DNA from: Candidatus Aminicenantes bacterium UBA6072
GTDB taxonomy: Bacteria; Acidobacteriota; Aminicenantia; UBA2199
Direction: 5' to 3'
Length of the DNA stretch: 64,000 bases
Assembly: GCA_002436105.1 (NCBI GenBank)
Contig: DIXU01000004.1
Coordinates: forward strand, 77,683 to 141,682
Shown: one piece after another, positions 45,594-55,011 of the stretch
How the letters are laid out: the number at the start of each line of letters is the position of its first letter
Numbering within the stretch: the stretch's first letter is position 1
Notes under the pieces: generated by a model
Told to the model about the DNA's origin: nothing
Database searches by the model: none
What the model saw: only the letters and a program-made list of their open reading frames with translations
Program-made: the position numbers and the translations under genes

Positions 45594-47522
45594 TTAGCGG
45601 AATCGCGAAATGACGGAATCCTTGACCCTTTCGAACATCTCGGCATTGAAGCGGATCTTGTACTCTTCCTGCTTGCTCAGCAGGAAGGAACCGAAGCGGG
45701 TATTCTTGGCCTCCTCCAGCCGTTTGGCGTAATAGGCCTGGCGCTCCCTGGCGAAATCGTCGTCGCTGACGACTTTCTTGGTCTTCAGCTTGACGACGGC
45801 CACGGCGGTCTTCAGCGCCAGGGGCGCGGAATAGGCATTCTCCTCCAGGGCGAACACGGCCTCGTCCAGTCCCGGCGTTACGGGCAGGTCGGCCAGGCGG
45901 TCGCCGCGCTGGTAGGCGGCGGTCTCGATCTTCAGCGCCTCCTGCTTCAGGTAGGCCTCGATCTTCCCGGCGTCGGCCAGGCGGTTCAGCTCGTCGGACA
46001 CCCGGCGCGCCCGCTCCTCCAGCATCCGCAGCTTCTTGGCGTTGGCCACCTCGGCAGCGACTTTCTGGCGCACCGCGTCGAAGGGCTCGGTCTGGGCCTT
46101 GGCCACCCGGGTCAGCCGGACCACGGCGATGCCCTCGGGAAATTCCAGCGGCTCGGAGATCTCGCTCTCGCTCATGGCGAAGAGCTTTTGCGAGATATAG
46201 CCCATCTCATCCAGGTCCTTGATGGCCTGGCCGCGGGTGAGCGGCCCGCTGTCGACCACCTTGGTTCCCAGCTTGCCGGCGCCGGCAGCGAGGCTTTCGG
46301 CCTTCTTGACCCTCTGATGGGCCTGGGCCATTCTCTCGCCGGCCAGCTTCCTCAGTCTCTCGTTCTCCAGCACGCCGCGGATGCGGGGCTTGACGACGTC
46401 GAAGCTCTGCTGCTGCTCCTCGACCTTTTCGGGGACGTAGAGCAGCGAAAAGGCGCCGCCGGCGTCCACGGGCGAGGAGATGCCCCCCTGCTTGAGGTTG
46501 TCGATCAGCGATTTTTCCTGGGCGCTGAAGCTCTGCCAGCCCCAGTAGCCCCAGTCGCCGCCTTCCTTGGCTTTTTCGTCCTGGGACAGCTCGCGGGCCC
46601 GGTCGGCGAAGTTTTCCGCGGTCAGCGAGGCGGCGATCTCATCCATGCGCTTCAGGACATCCTCGCGGGTCGCCTCGTCGTAGGCCACGCGGATGCGGCT
46701 GACCTTGGTCTTGCCGGGGATCCTGAACATGGCCTTGTTCTCCTTGTAGTAGGCGAACAGGTCTTCCTCCTTGAGGGTGATCTCCTTCTTGAGATCCGCG
46801 AATTTCAGGGCCAGCACCTCGCCCGAGCGCTTCTCATCGCCCTGGAACAGCTGCGGGTTCTTGGCGTGGAATTCGCGCAGCTCCTCCTCGGAGGCCGCAG
46901 GCTGTTCCTTGACGTCATCCGGGCGGAAAACGACGTAGTCCAGCTCGGCCTTGTCGTTCTCCCTGCGGAAATCCTCGCGCAGCAGGTCGGTGTCGAGGAC
47001 CAGGCCGGCGGTCACCAGTTCCTTGAGCTTGTCGGCCAGGATGTCCTGGCGCAGGCTCTCCTCGAAATCGACCACGGTGACGTGGTTGTAGGCCAGCAGG
47101 CGCTCGTATTCCTCCGAGCCGATGAAGCGGCCGTCGCGCTGGAAGGACGGCTGGGCGCGGATCGCGTCCTGCAGCTCGGCGTCGGAGACCTCGAGGCGGA
47201 GCTTCCTGGCCTCGCCCTGCACGATGCGGCCGCTGATCATCCCCTGCAGCACCTGCTCGGCGATGCGCATCTGGTCGATCATCTGGCGGCTGAAGTTGTC
47301 CTTGAACTGGTTGCGGTACATCTCCAGGGTGCGGGCCAGGTTCTTCTGGAATTCCTCGCCGCCGATGGTGGAGCGGCCGACGGCGGCCACGTCGCGGTCC
47401 AGGCCCTCCGAGTCGAAGCGTCCCGATCCCCATTGCACGAAAATGAAGCCGATGAAAGCCAGTATCACCAGCCACAGGGTCCAGGAAAGTGATTTCAGGT
47501 TGTTCCTCATGGATCTGAGCAT
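45594..47522 (-). CDS. ppiD: Membrane-anchored periplasmic peptidyl-prolyl isomerase (PpiD/SurA type)
   Basis: A 642-residue protein with one TM helix (residues about 13-31), a SurA-N-like chaperone region and a parvulin domain around residues 225-340 ('FAYYKENKAMFRIPGKTKV', then 'DWGYWGWQSFSAQEKSLID', the Gly/Trp-rich parvulin end). Layout and length match PpiD, which assists folding of exported proteins. GGAGGAA lies before the ATG, which overlaps the kinase stop by one base. Confidence 0.92.
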   Translation of the reverse strand: MLRSMRNNLKSLSWTLWLVILAFIGFIFVQWGSGRFDSEGLDRDVAAVGRSTIGGEEFQKNLARTLEMYRNQFKDNFSRQMIDQMRIAEQVLQGMISGRIVQGEARKLRLEVSDAELQDAIRAQPSFQRDGRFIGSEEYERLLAYNHVTVVDFEESLRQDILADKLKELVTAGLVLDTDLLREDFRRENDKAELDYVVFRPDDVKEQPAASEEELREFHAKNPQLFQGDEKRSGEVLALKFADLKKEITLKEEDLFAYYKENKAMFRIPGKTKVSRIRVAYDEATREDVLKRMDEIAASLTAENFADRARELSQDEKAKEGGDWGYWGWQSFSAQEKSLIDNLKQGGISSPVDAGGAFSLLYVPEKVEEQQQSFDVVKPRIRGVLENERLRKLAGERMAQAHQRVKKAESLAAGAGKLGTKVVDSGPLTRGQAIKDLDEMGYISQKLFAMSESEISEPLEFPEGIAVVRLTRVAKAQTEPFDAVRQKVAAEVANAKKLRMLEERARRVSDELNRLADAGKIEAYLKQEALKIETAAYQRGDRLADLPVTPGLDEAVFALEENAYSAPLALKTAVAVVKLKTKKVVSDDDFARERQAYYAKRLEEAKNTRFGSFLLSKQEEYKIRFNAEMFERVKDSVISRFR

Positions 47523-49084
47523 TATGATTCCTCCGCTTGGGTTTGCTGATTGAAATTCTTGTCCGCGGCCTTCAGGTAGACCGTGACCGTGGCCCCGCCT
47601 TCCTCGTTGTTGCGGATGACGATGTTGCCCTGGTGCTCCTGGATGATGTTGTAGGCGATGGTCAGCCCGATGCCCTTCTTCTGGGTGCGGCTCTTGGTGG
47701 TATAGAACGGGTCGAAGGCCTTGTCCAGGTTCTTGAAGCCGCCGCCGTTGTCGCTGATCTCCACGATGGCCTGGCGGCCGTCCAGAGAGCGCTTCAGGTC
47801 AATGGCCACGCGGCCGTTGCGCACGTGGTTCTCGCGCAGGGCCTCGAGGGCGTTCTCCACGATGCCCTCAAATACCTGCCACAGGGCGAAATGGTTGCCC
47901 TGGATGATCACGTCCTGGTTGAAGTGGTTGCGGATGATGGCGTGCTCGCTGTTCTCCGGCCGCGAGCCGATGACCTTGACCAGCTTTTCCAGCAGGTTGG
48001 AGATGCTGAGATCCATCTTGACCTGGTCCATGTCGGGATTCATCTGGTTCAGCTGGTCGATGATGTTCTTGATGCGCACGGCCTGCTTCTGGATGCTGTT
48101 CAGCTTCTCGCGGATGTAGGGGCTCGCGTCTTCGCGGATGCCGATCAGGTCCACGTAGCCCAGGATGCCGGTCAGCGGGTTGTTGATCTCGTGGGCGAAG
48201 CCGGAGACGATGGCGGTCAGCGACTTCTGCTTCTCGGACTGGATGATGTGCCGCTGCGTGTCGCGCAGCTCCTGCATGGCCACCTGCAGCTTCTGGTTGG
48301 ACTCGTTCAGCTCGCGGGTGCGCGAGGCGACCTGCTTTTCCAGGTTGCGGTGCGTGGCCTCGATCTCGGTCAGCATGCCCTGGATCTTTTCGGCCATCTC
48401 GTTGAACTGGTTGCCCAGGTAGGAGAATTCGTCGTTGGAATGGATCTCGATGCGGTGGGAAAAGTCGCCGCGGCTGATCTTGTCCAGGCCGTTCTTCAGC
48501 AGGCCGATGGGTTCGGTCAGCCTGCGGTTGATCAGCGCGATCACGGCCATGAAGACCAGGAGCAGCGCGACGGAAATGACGATGACGGTCAGGCGCAGCC
48601 GGCCGAGCATGGCCCGGTTGTCCTCGTTGGAATGGCCGAACAGGATGGAACCCCACACCGTGTCGGTATTGGCGACCCTGACCGGCAGGCGGGTCAGGAT
48701 ATAGGGCCGCGAGCCAAAGGATATGTCGCGCACCTGCCCGTCGCTGCCGACGGAGAGCGGCTCCAGTTCCCCGCGCACCCTCTCCGGGCCCTTGAAGAAA
48801 ATCTCCCGATCCTCGGCGTCGTACAGGATGATGAAATCCCGCTCATTGTCCTTGAGGATATCCTCGGCCTGGCCCTTGAGGTTCATGTAGTTGAAATAGA
48901 TGAAATTCGGCTCGGCCAGGGTCTCGAAATCCCGCGCCCAGCGCACGAAGCCGGCCCGGGCCATGCGGCTGTTGGCGGCGCCGACGATCTGGAGGATGAA
49001 AAAAGCGGAAAGGGCGATGTAGGCCAGGCTGAGCAAAACGAAAGACACCAAAAACTTGGCGCGCAGCGTATTGGTCTTGAACAT
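47522..49084 (-). CDS. Membrane sensor histidine kinase
   Basis: A 520-residue kinase: TM1 (residues 11-35), periplasmic sensor of about 130 residues, TM2 (167-186), HAMP (187-240), coiled coil, HisKA with phospho-acceptor His298 in 'GFAHEINNPLTG', and HATPase with N-box 'ENALEAL', 'DNGGGF', 'FDPFYTTK' and 'GIGLTIAYN'. No response regulator is adjacent. It is directly coupled to ppiD, so it may sense envelope state (inference). The promoter gives a leader of about 10 nt; no ribosome binding site is seen. Confidence 0.95.
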   Translation of the reverse strand: MFKTNTLRAKFLVSFVLLSLAYIALSAFFILQIVGAANSRMARAGFVRWARDFETLAEPNFIYFNYMNLKGQAEDILKDNERDFIILYDAEDREIFFKGPERVRGELEPLSVGSDGQVRDISFGSRPYILTRLPVRVANTDTVWGSILFGHSNEDNRAMLGRLRLTVIVISVALLLVFMAVIALINRRLTEPIGLLKNGLDKISRGDFSHRIEIHSNDEFSYLGNQFNEMAEKIQGMLTEIEATHRNLEKQVASRTRELNESNQKLQVAMQELRDTQRHIIQSEKQKSLTAIVSGFAHEINNPLTGILGYVDLIGIREDASPYIREKLNSIQKQAVRIKNIIDQLNQMNPDMDQVKMDLSISNLLEKLVKVIGSRPENSEHAIIRNHFNQDVIIQGNHFALWQVFEGIVENALEALRENHVRNGRVAIDLKRSLDGRQAIVEISDNGGGFKNLDKAFDPFYTTKSRTQKKGIGLTIAYNIIQEHQGNIVIRNNEEGGATVTVYLKAADKNFNQQTQAEES

Positions 49085-49101
49085 CGTTTAGGGGCTATTC
49101 T

Positions 49102-49107
49102 ATTATA
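49102..49107 (-). promoter_or_regulatory. -10 box upstream of the histidine kinase
   Basis: TATAAT on the minus strand, 17 nt before the start codon. No convincing -35 lies at the right spacing. Confidence 0.45.
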
Positions 49108-49210
49108 TTTACCGATAAATAGCAACCGGGGATTTCCCTACCCCGGCCCGGGGATCGCGATCGCCTGAACGGCGATGTGCCGGCCCAATCGGGCGGCAGG
49201 GCCAGGCGCT

Positions 49211-50095
49211 TCAGTCGAAGATGTCGCGGATGACCTGCGGCGAGTTGCGCCAGCCGGGGACGACCTTGACGAACAGGTCGAGGAAGACCTTCTTGGCGAA
49301 ATATTCTTCCAGCGCCTCGCGGCCGTCGGTGCCGATCAGCTTGATCAGGCCGCCCTGCTTGCCGATGATGATCTTCTTCTGCGCCACGTTCTCCACGTAG
49401 ACGTCGGCGCGCACGTAGACCGTGTCGCCGCGGTCCTTGATCTCCTCCACCTTCAGGGTGGTGGTGAAGGGCAGCTCGTCCTCGACGCGGTCCAGCACCT
49501 TCTCGCGCACCAGCTCGCCGACGTAGAACGCCTGGCTCTGCAGCGTCGTTTCTTCCGCCGGGTAGAGGTCCTCCCCTTCCGGCAGGTAGCGGAAAATGAG
49601 CTCCTCGATCAGTTCCAGGTTGTCGCCGCGCCTGGCGGAAATCGGGACGATCTCCTTCCAGGGGAAGGCGTCCCTGTACTCCTGGATCTTCTCCAGCACG
49701 CGGCCGCGGTTCAGCTTGTCGATCTTGTTGATGGCCAAAAAGACTGGTTTTTTAGACTCCTGCAACAGCGAGAAGATGAACTCGTCGTGCTGCGGCGCCC
49801 CGATGTCGACGAAATACAGGACGAGGTCGGCGTCGTGCAGGGCGTCGCGCACGTCCTTCATCATCAGCTCGTTGAGCTTGAAGTGCGGCTTGTGCAGCCC
49901 GGGCGAGTCGAAGAACACGGCCTGGCCGCGCTCGGTGGTCTTGATGCCCACGATCTTGCGCCGCGTGGTCTGCGGCTTGGCCGAGACGATGGCGATCTTG
50001 GCCTCCATGAGGGCGTTGAGGAACGTCGACTTGCCGACGTTGGTGCGCCCGACCAGCGCCACGTAGCCCGAGCGCCGGGCGCTATTTTTTTTCAT
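49211..50095 (-). CDS. era: Ribosome-assembly GTPase Era
   Basis: Era binds 16S rRNA 3' end during 30S maturation. The 294-residue protein has G1 'GRTNVGKSTFLNAL', 'PQTTRRKIVG', G3 'DSPGLHKP', G4 'NKIDK', and the C-terminal KH domain with 'GKQGGLIKLIGTDGREALE'. It starts 14 bp inside the corC end and closes the phoH-pgpH-ybeY-corC-era unit. Confidence 0.97.
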   Translation of the reverse strand: MKKNSARRSGYVALVGRTNVGKSTFLNALMEAKIAIVSAKPQTTRRKIVGIKTTERGQAVFFDSPGLHKPHFKLNELMMKDVRDALHDADLVLYFVDIGAPQHDEFIFSLLQESKKPVFLAINKIDKLNRGRVLEKIQEYRDAFPWKEIVPISARRGDNLELIEELIFRYLPEGEDLYPAEETTLQSQAFYVGELVREKVLDRVEDELPFTTTLKVEEIKDRGDTVYVRADVYVENVAQKKIIIGKQGGLIKLIGTDGREALEEYFAKKVFLDLFVKVVPGWRNSPQVIRDIFD

Positions 50096-51299
50096 GGCGG
50101 ACGCGCACCGTCTTGATGCGGTTGCGCTCCATCTCCCGCACCTCGAAGACGTGGCCCTCGGCCGTGACCCGGTCGCCCGGCGCCGGGATGCGGCCCAGCA
50201 GGCAGCTGATCAGGCCGGCGACGGTCTGGTAGTCGGCGCTGTCGTCGATCTCGACGTTCAGGGCCTCGTTCAGCTCGTAGATGGAGGTGTCGCCGCGCAC
50301 CGTCCAACCGTCGCGGTCGCGGGCGATGGGCTCCAGGTCCTCGTCGTACTCGTCCTTGATGTCGCCGACGATCTCCTCGATGATGTCCTCCATGCTGATC
50401 ACCCCGGAGACGCCGCCGAACTCGTCGCTGACGATGGCGAACTTCTGGTTGGTGCGCTGCATCTCCTTGAGCAGCTCCAGGATGCGCATGGTCTCGGGGA
50501 TGAAGAAGGGCGGGCGCAGGATCTTGCGGATATCGAAGTCGTCGCGCCCCCAGTAGTCGAGGACGTCCTTGGCCAGGATGATGCCCTCGACGTTGTCCAG
50601 CTTGTCGGCGACGACCGGGAAGCGCGACTTCTTCTTCTCGCGGATGGTGGCGACGATCTCCTCCAGGCCGGCGTCGACGTGCACGTGGGTCATGTGCACG
50701 CGCGGCGTCATGATCTCCTTGACCAGGGTGTCGCCGAACTCGAGGACGCTCTCGATCATCTCCTGGTCCTCCTTCTCGATGACCCCCTCCTTGGCCCCTT
50801 CCTCCAGGAACACCTCCACCTGCTCGTCGGTGATCTCCTCGTCGCCGCCGTTTCCGGGTTCGGCCGGGTTCTCCTTGAGAAACAGGGAAAAGACGTAGTT
50901 CAGGGGATAGAAGAGGAACCAGGCGACGGGGAAGAGGAAGATCAGGCGGCGCAGCACCGCCTCGCGGTTGCGGTAGGCGACGATGTAGAAGATCACGTTG
51001 AAGAACACCAGGTAAAACAGGCCGATGAGCAGGATGCGCAGCGCCGGCGAGGGGATCAGTTCCCGCAGGCGGCGGAAGGTGCAGAGCATCAGGACGATCT
51101 GCAGCACGAAGACGACGGTCTCCAGCGAGTGGATGACCAGGTCGAACTTCTCCACGAAGGGGAAGCGCGGCGGTTTTCTGCCCTCCATGCCGGCCAGGAA
51201 CCTGGCCAGCGAGATGCGCGAGAAGCTCTCGAAGCTGCTCTCGAGCAGGTGGAACAGGACGGCGGCCAGGAAGAGGGCGACGAGGCCGGCGAGGCTCAC
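50082..51299 (-). CDS. CorC/HlyC-family CBS-domain membrane protein
   Basis: A 405-residue protein with three or four N-terminal hydrophobic segments (to about residue 140), two CBS domains ('IMTPRVHMTHVHVDAGLEE', and 'RILELLKEMQRTNQKFAIV') and a C-terminal CorC_HlyC domain ('YQTVAGLISCLLGRIPAPGD'). Relatives take part in Mg2+/Co2+ efflux. The N-terminal region is less like the usual CNNM/DUF21 domain. The GTG start overlaps the ybeY stop by 4 bp. Confidence 0.9.
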   Translation of the reverse strand: MSLAGLVALFLAAVLFHLLESSFESFSRISLARFLAGMEGRKPPRFPFVEKFDLVIHSLETVVFVLQIVLMLCTFRRLRELIPSPALRILLIGLFYLVFFNVIFYIVAYRNREAVLRRLIFLFPVAWFLFYPLNYVFSLFLKENPAEPGNGGDEEITDEQVEVFLEEGAKEGVIEKEDQEMIESVLEFGDTLVKEIMTPRVHMTHVHVDAGLEEIVATIREKKKSRFPVVADKLDNVEGIILAKDVLDYWGRDDFDIRKILRPPFFIPETMRILELLKEMQRTNQKFAIVSDEFGGVSGVISMEDIIEEIVGDIKDEYDEDLEPIARDRDGWTVRGDTSIYELNEALNVEIDDSADYQTVAGLISCLLGRIPAPGDRVTAEGHVFEVREMERNRIKTVRVRHEKK

Positions 51300-51712
51300 G
51301 GCAGCTCCGCGGCGAACTCGGCGAAGAGCCGGCGCTGGAGCTCCAGCATTTCGCCATTATCCGTCTCGTGGTCCCGGCCCTGCAGGTGCAGCAGGCCGTG
51401 GATGGCCAGCAGCAGCAGCTCGCGGCCCAGCGACTGCCCGTTCCGCCGCGCCTGCTCCTCGGCCACGGGGAAGCAGATCAGGACGTCGCCGGCATAGCGG
51501 CCGCCGGGGAGCTTCTCCCCCAGGGGGAAGCTCAGCACGTCGGTGGCGCGGTCCTTGCCGCGAAAAGCGCGGTTCAACTCGCGCATCTCCCGCTCGCCCG
51601 CCAGGCGCACGGTCGCCCGCCCCGCCAGCTGGATGCGGGCGGCGACCCGGCGCAGCAGGGCCGGGAGATTTTTCACCGGCAGGACGAAGCCCTGGCGCTG
51701 GAAAGTGATCAT
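51296..51712 (-). CDS. ybeY: Endoribonuclease YbeY
   Basis: YbeY takes part in rRNA maturation and ribosome quality control. The 138-residue protein has the zinc motif 'HGLLHLQGRDH' (three His), 'REMRELNRAFRGKDRATDVLSFP', trimmed to its key 'TDVLSFP', and 'GDVLI'. The ATG at 51712 overlaps the pgpH stop by 4 bp; longer readings enter pgpH in another frame. Confidence 0.96.
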   Translation of the reverse strand: MITFQRQGFVLPVKNLPALLRRVAARIQLAGRATVRLAGEREMRELNRAFRGKDRATDVLSFPLGEKLPGGRYAGDVLICFPVAEEQARRNGQSLGRELLLLAIHGLLHLQGRDHETDNGEMLELQRRLFAEFAAELP

Positions 51713-53985
51713 GGCGCCTTGTCCTTGCTGAAATCGAACCCCGGGTAGGAGATGCGCTGGTGGTAGATCGAGGCCAGCTTCTCGTAGAAGCTGCCGGCGA
51801 TGGTGTTCAGCGCCTTGAAGGTCAGGCCGTCGCACTCGTCGAACTGGTTCTCGGCGATGTCGGAGGCGATGATCTTCTCCACCACGTTGCGGATGTCCTT
51901 GTCGCCGGGGGCCGAGAGGCTCTTGGCGGCCGCCTCCACCTGGTCGGCCAGCATGATGATGGCCTCCTCCACCTGCTGGGGCTTCTTCCCCGGGTAGCGG
52001 AACATGTTCTCGTCGAATTCGTCCAGGTTGCCGGCGCTGAGTTCCTTGGCCCGGGCGTGGAAGAACTTCACCAGCTTGGTGCCATGGTGCTGCGAGATGG
52101 CCTGGCTGACCTTGAGCGGCAGCTTCAGCTGCTCGGCCCTCTCCAGGCCGAGCGGGATGTGCGAGATGATGACCTTGGCGCTCTCCAGCGGCGTCAGCTG
52201 CCCGTGCGGGTCCTCGTACACCGACTGGTTCTCGGTGAAGAACTGCGGGTTGTCGACCTTGCCGATGTCGTGGTACAGGGCCATGGCCCGCACCATCAGC
52301 GGCGACAGCTCCAGCTCCTGGGCGGCGGCTTCGGCCAGCGTGGCCACCATCTGCGAGTGATGGTAGGTGCCGGGCGCCTTCTCCAGCATCTCGCGGAAGC
52401 AGGGCAGGTTGAGGTTGGTGATCTCGACCAGCTTCAGGTCGGTGACCAGCTTGAAGATCACCTCCCAGAGCGGGATCATGAAATTGGCGACGAAGGCCGC
52501 CAACAGCGCCGAGAGGATGCCCAGCAGCATGTAGAAGGTCACGGTCATCCAGCCGGGGTCGTCCGTGGCCAGGGCGAAGAGCAGCGTGGTCAGCAGGTTG
52601 ACCGGCAGCACCCAGAAGAACGAGGCCTTGAGGATCGAGGAGCGCTTCAGGCGCTGGTAGAACTCGATGCCGAAGGCGGCGGCCAGGTTTCCCGCCAGCA
52701 CGAAGAGCATGATCTTGAAGTCCCAGTCGCAGGCGAAGGCGCCGATGACCGAATTGATGAAGGAGAATACGACGGCGCTCTGCAGGTCGAACAGGAAGGC
52801 GATGATCAGCGCCCCGACGGCGAAGGGGATGCCGTAGGCCAGCGCGGAGCCGTCCAGCTGGATGGTGAAGGCCATGTTCTTGAGGACCAGCGGGTAAAGG
52901 AACAGCGCCAGGCGGTACATCAGGGCGCAGACGATGAAGGTGACCCCGGAAACGAAGTTCAGCCGCCGGCGGTTGATGCCGCCGGTCCCGGACAGGTTGT
53001 TCATTCTCCAGAAAAAGAAGAAGAGGATGGCCAGCGCCGCCATGATGAAGAAAACGCCGGGGATGCGGCGCGAGCTGGTCTTTTCCTCGGCGGCGATCAG
53101 CTGGATCAGGCGCATGTGGTCCTTGTTGACCTCGTCGCCGCTGCGCAGCACGATCTTGCCCTTCTTGAGGTGGATGTAGACCGGGTTGACCAGGGCCAGC
53201 GTCTTCTCCTCCTGCAGGCGGGTCAGGACCTTGGAATAGGTGACGTTGGTGCTGATGAAGTCGAGCAGGATCGGCTGGACCGTCTCCCGTTCCTTCTCGC
53301 TCAGGCGGAACTCCCGCAGCAGCGTTGTCAGGTTGGCTTCGATCTCGTTCAGGTCGTGAAAATCACTCAGGCGGGCCTGGGCGTACCCCCTTTTCTCGTT
53401 GTAGACGGTGATCTCGTCGCCGGCGCCGCGGGGAACGCCGATGCGCGACAGGATGATCCCCTTCTCGCTCCATTTCTTCGCCTCCAGCAGCAGGCGGTCC
53501 AGGTCGACCTTGGCGAAGGTGTTGGACAGCATCAGCGTCTGCAGAGCCTGCGGCTGCAGCTCCAGCCCGAAATTCTCGCGGATGCCCGCGCGCAGCCCCT
53601 CGAGCGGCGACCTTTTCAGCAGGTATTCCTGGCGCGCCTCCTTGATGAAGCGGAACCACTCGTTCAGCAGCATCTGGCTGCTTTCGATCTTCTGGGCGTT
53701 GAACTCGTAGACCGGGATCAGCGCCTCCAGGGCCTGGCGGCGGTTCTGCTCGGTCATCTCCTTGTCCTCGACCGTCATGTCCTTGCGGATGACGATGTCG
53801 CTGGCGGCGATATCGCCGACCTTCAGCCCCGTGTCGCGGATGGCGCGCGCCGGGGGCACGTAGCTGAGATAGGAGATGGCGACGACGAAGAAGCCCCCGA
53901 TCAGCACCTTGCCCCAGGGCGAGCGCGCCTTCTCCGGCGCGTCGGGCCGCTGCTTTTTCGCCTTGCGTTCCAGGTCGAAGTTCAT
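51709..53985 (-). CDS. 7TM-HD cyclic-dinucleotide phosphodiesterase (PgpH-like)
   Basis: A 758-residue protein: one N-terminal TM helix, an extracytoplasmic 7TMR-HDED domain (about residues 50-300), seven TM helices (about 310-505) and a C-terminal HD domain with 'YHHSQMVATLAEAA', 'YHDIGKVDNPQFF' and 'SQHHGTKLV'. In Listeria PgpH degrades c-di-AMP; this role is inferred from family. It lies between phoH and ybeY, its usual place, with 4-bp overlaps on both sides. Confidence 0.94.
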   Translation of the reverse strand: MNFDLERKAKKQRPDAPEKARSPWGKVLIGGFFVVAISYLSYVPPARAIRDTGLKVGDIAASDIVIRKDMTVEDKEMTEQNRRQALEALIPVYEFNAQKIESSQMLLNEWFRFIKEARQEYLLKRSPLEGLRAGIRENFGLELQPQALQTLMLSNTFAKVDLDRLLLEAKKWSEKGIILSRIGVPRGAGDEITVYNEKRGYAQARLSDFHDLNEIEANLTTLLREFRLSEKERETVQPILLDFISTNVTYSKVLTRLQEEKTLALVNPVYIHLKKGKIVLRSGDEVNKDHMRLIQLIAAEEKTSSRRIPGVFFIMAALAILFFFFWRMNNLSGTGGINRRRLNFVSGVTFIVCALMYRLALFLYPLVLKNMAFTIQLDGSALAYGIPFAVGALIIAFLFDLQSAVVFSFINSVIGAFACDWDFKIMLFVLAGNLAAAFGIEFYQRLKRSSILKASFFWVLPVNLLTTLLFALATDDPGWMTVTFYMLLGILSALLAAFVANFMIPLWEVIFKLVTDLKLVEITNLNLPCFREMLEKAPGTYHHSQMVATLAEAAAQELELSPLMVRAMALYHDIGKVDNPQFFTENQSVYEDPHGQLTPLESAKVIISHIPLGLERAEQLKLPLKVSQAISQHHGTKLVKFFHARAKELSAGNLDEFDENMFRYPGKKPQQVEEAIIMLADQVEAAAKSLSAPGDKDIRNVVEKIIASDIAENQFDECDGLTFKALNTIAGSFYEKLASIYHQRISYPGFDFSKDKAP

Positions 53986-54923
53986 TTTTCCGCCTTTTCG
54001 TAGGCCTCGATGATGCGCTGGATCAGCGGGTGGCGAACGATGTCCTTCTTGGTCAGGTAGGTGATGCCGATCCCCGGCACGTCCTTCAGGATCTTGATGG
54101 CCTTGAAAATCCCCGATTTCCTGGGCTGCTCCAGGTCGATCTGGGTGATGTCGGCGGTGACCACCACGCGCGAGTTCAGCCCGAAGCGGGTCAGGAACAT
54201 CTTCATCTGCGAATCGACCGTATTCTGCCCCTCGTCGAGGATGATGAAGGCGTCGTTGATGGTGCGGCCGCGCATGTAGGCCAGCGGCGCGATCTCGATG
54301 ATCCCCTTCTCGATCAGCTCCGAGGTGCGCTCGAAGCCGATCAGGTAGTACAGGGCGTCGTAGAGCGGCCGCAGGTAGGGGTTGATCTTCTGCTGGATGT
54401 CGCCGGGCAGGAAGCCCAGCTTTTCGCCGGCCTCGACCACCGGGCGCGTGAGCACGATGCGCTCCACCCGCTTGCCGATCAGGAAGTTCAGGGCCATGGC
54501 GATGGCCAGGAAGGTCTTGCCGGTGCCGGCCGGGCCGATGCCGAAGACCATGTCGCGGCCGTGGATGGCCTCGACGTAGGCGCGCTGGTTGAAGGTCTTG
54601 GGAAAAACCTCCTTGCCGTCCACCTTGATGAGGTGCTTCTTGAAAATGTCTTCCTGGAGCTGCTCGAGCTTTCCCTCGGCGACCAGGTTCAGGCTGAACT
54701 GGATGTCGTGGTCCTGCAGCTTGCCGTTCTCCTCGTGCAGCTGCACCAGGTGCTGCAGGTACTTCCTGAACTTGCGCCCCTGGGCGCCGTTGCCCGAGTA
54801 CATGACCTTGTCGCCGCGCAGGGCGATCTCCAGGCCGAAGGCCTTCTCGATCGCCTCAAGGTTCTTCTGGAGCAGGAAAGGGAAATGGTCGCCCAGCCCG
54901 TCCGGGGTGATGAACTCTTCCAT
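53982..54923 (-). CDS. phoH: PhoH-family ATPase
   Basis: A 313-residue PhoH-like P-loop ATPase, usually found with ybeY and implicated in RNA metabolism. It has Walker A 'GPAGTGKTFLAIAMAL' near residue 130, 'TRPVVEAGEKLGFLPGD' and Walker B 'FIILDEGQNT'. It has its own TTGACT/TATAAT promoter, with a weak GGTGGG ribosome site. It is first in the phoH-to-era unit. Confidence 0.95.
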   Translation of the reverse strand: MEEFITPDGLGDHFPFLLQKNLEAIEKAFGLEIALRGDKVMYSGNGAQGRKFRKYLQHLVQLHEENGKLQDHDIQFSLNLVAEGKLEQLQEDIFKKHLIKVDGKEVFPKTFNQRAYVEAIHGRDMVFGIGPAGTGKTFLAIAMALNFLIGKRVERIVLTRPVVEAGEKLGFLPGDIQQKINPYLRPLYDALYYLIGFERTSELIEKGIIEIAPLAYMRGRTINDAFIILDEGQNTVDSQMKMFLTRFGLNSRVVVTADITQIDLEQPRKSGIFKAIKILKDVPGIGITYLTKKDIVRHPLIQRIIEAYEKAEK

Positions 54924-54959
54924 TAAAAAAAACCCACCGCTGGTCTATTCATTGGTGAA

Positions 54960-54988
54960 ATTATAGGCAGCATTGGCGCAAAAGTCAA
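54960..54988 (-). promoter_or_regulatory. Promoter of the phoH-pgpH-ybeY-corC-era unit
   Basis: On the minus strand TTGACT (54983-54988), 17 bp and a perfect TATAAT (54960-54965). Leader about 30 nt. Confidence 0.85.
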
Positions 54989-55011
54989 ATCACCCCTGCG
55001 CGGGGACGTCC

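Noticed and set aside
43680..47492. A 1270-codon open frame on the plus strand
   Set aside because: It is antisense to the OPT transporter and ppiD, has the His/Gln/Asp-rich composition of a high-GC shadow frame, and shows no protein family motif. The same applies to long plus-strand frames at 4600-5664, 49175-50116, 50094-51497, 51760-54003, 54973-56607 and 57240-59141.
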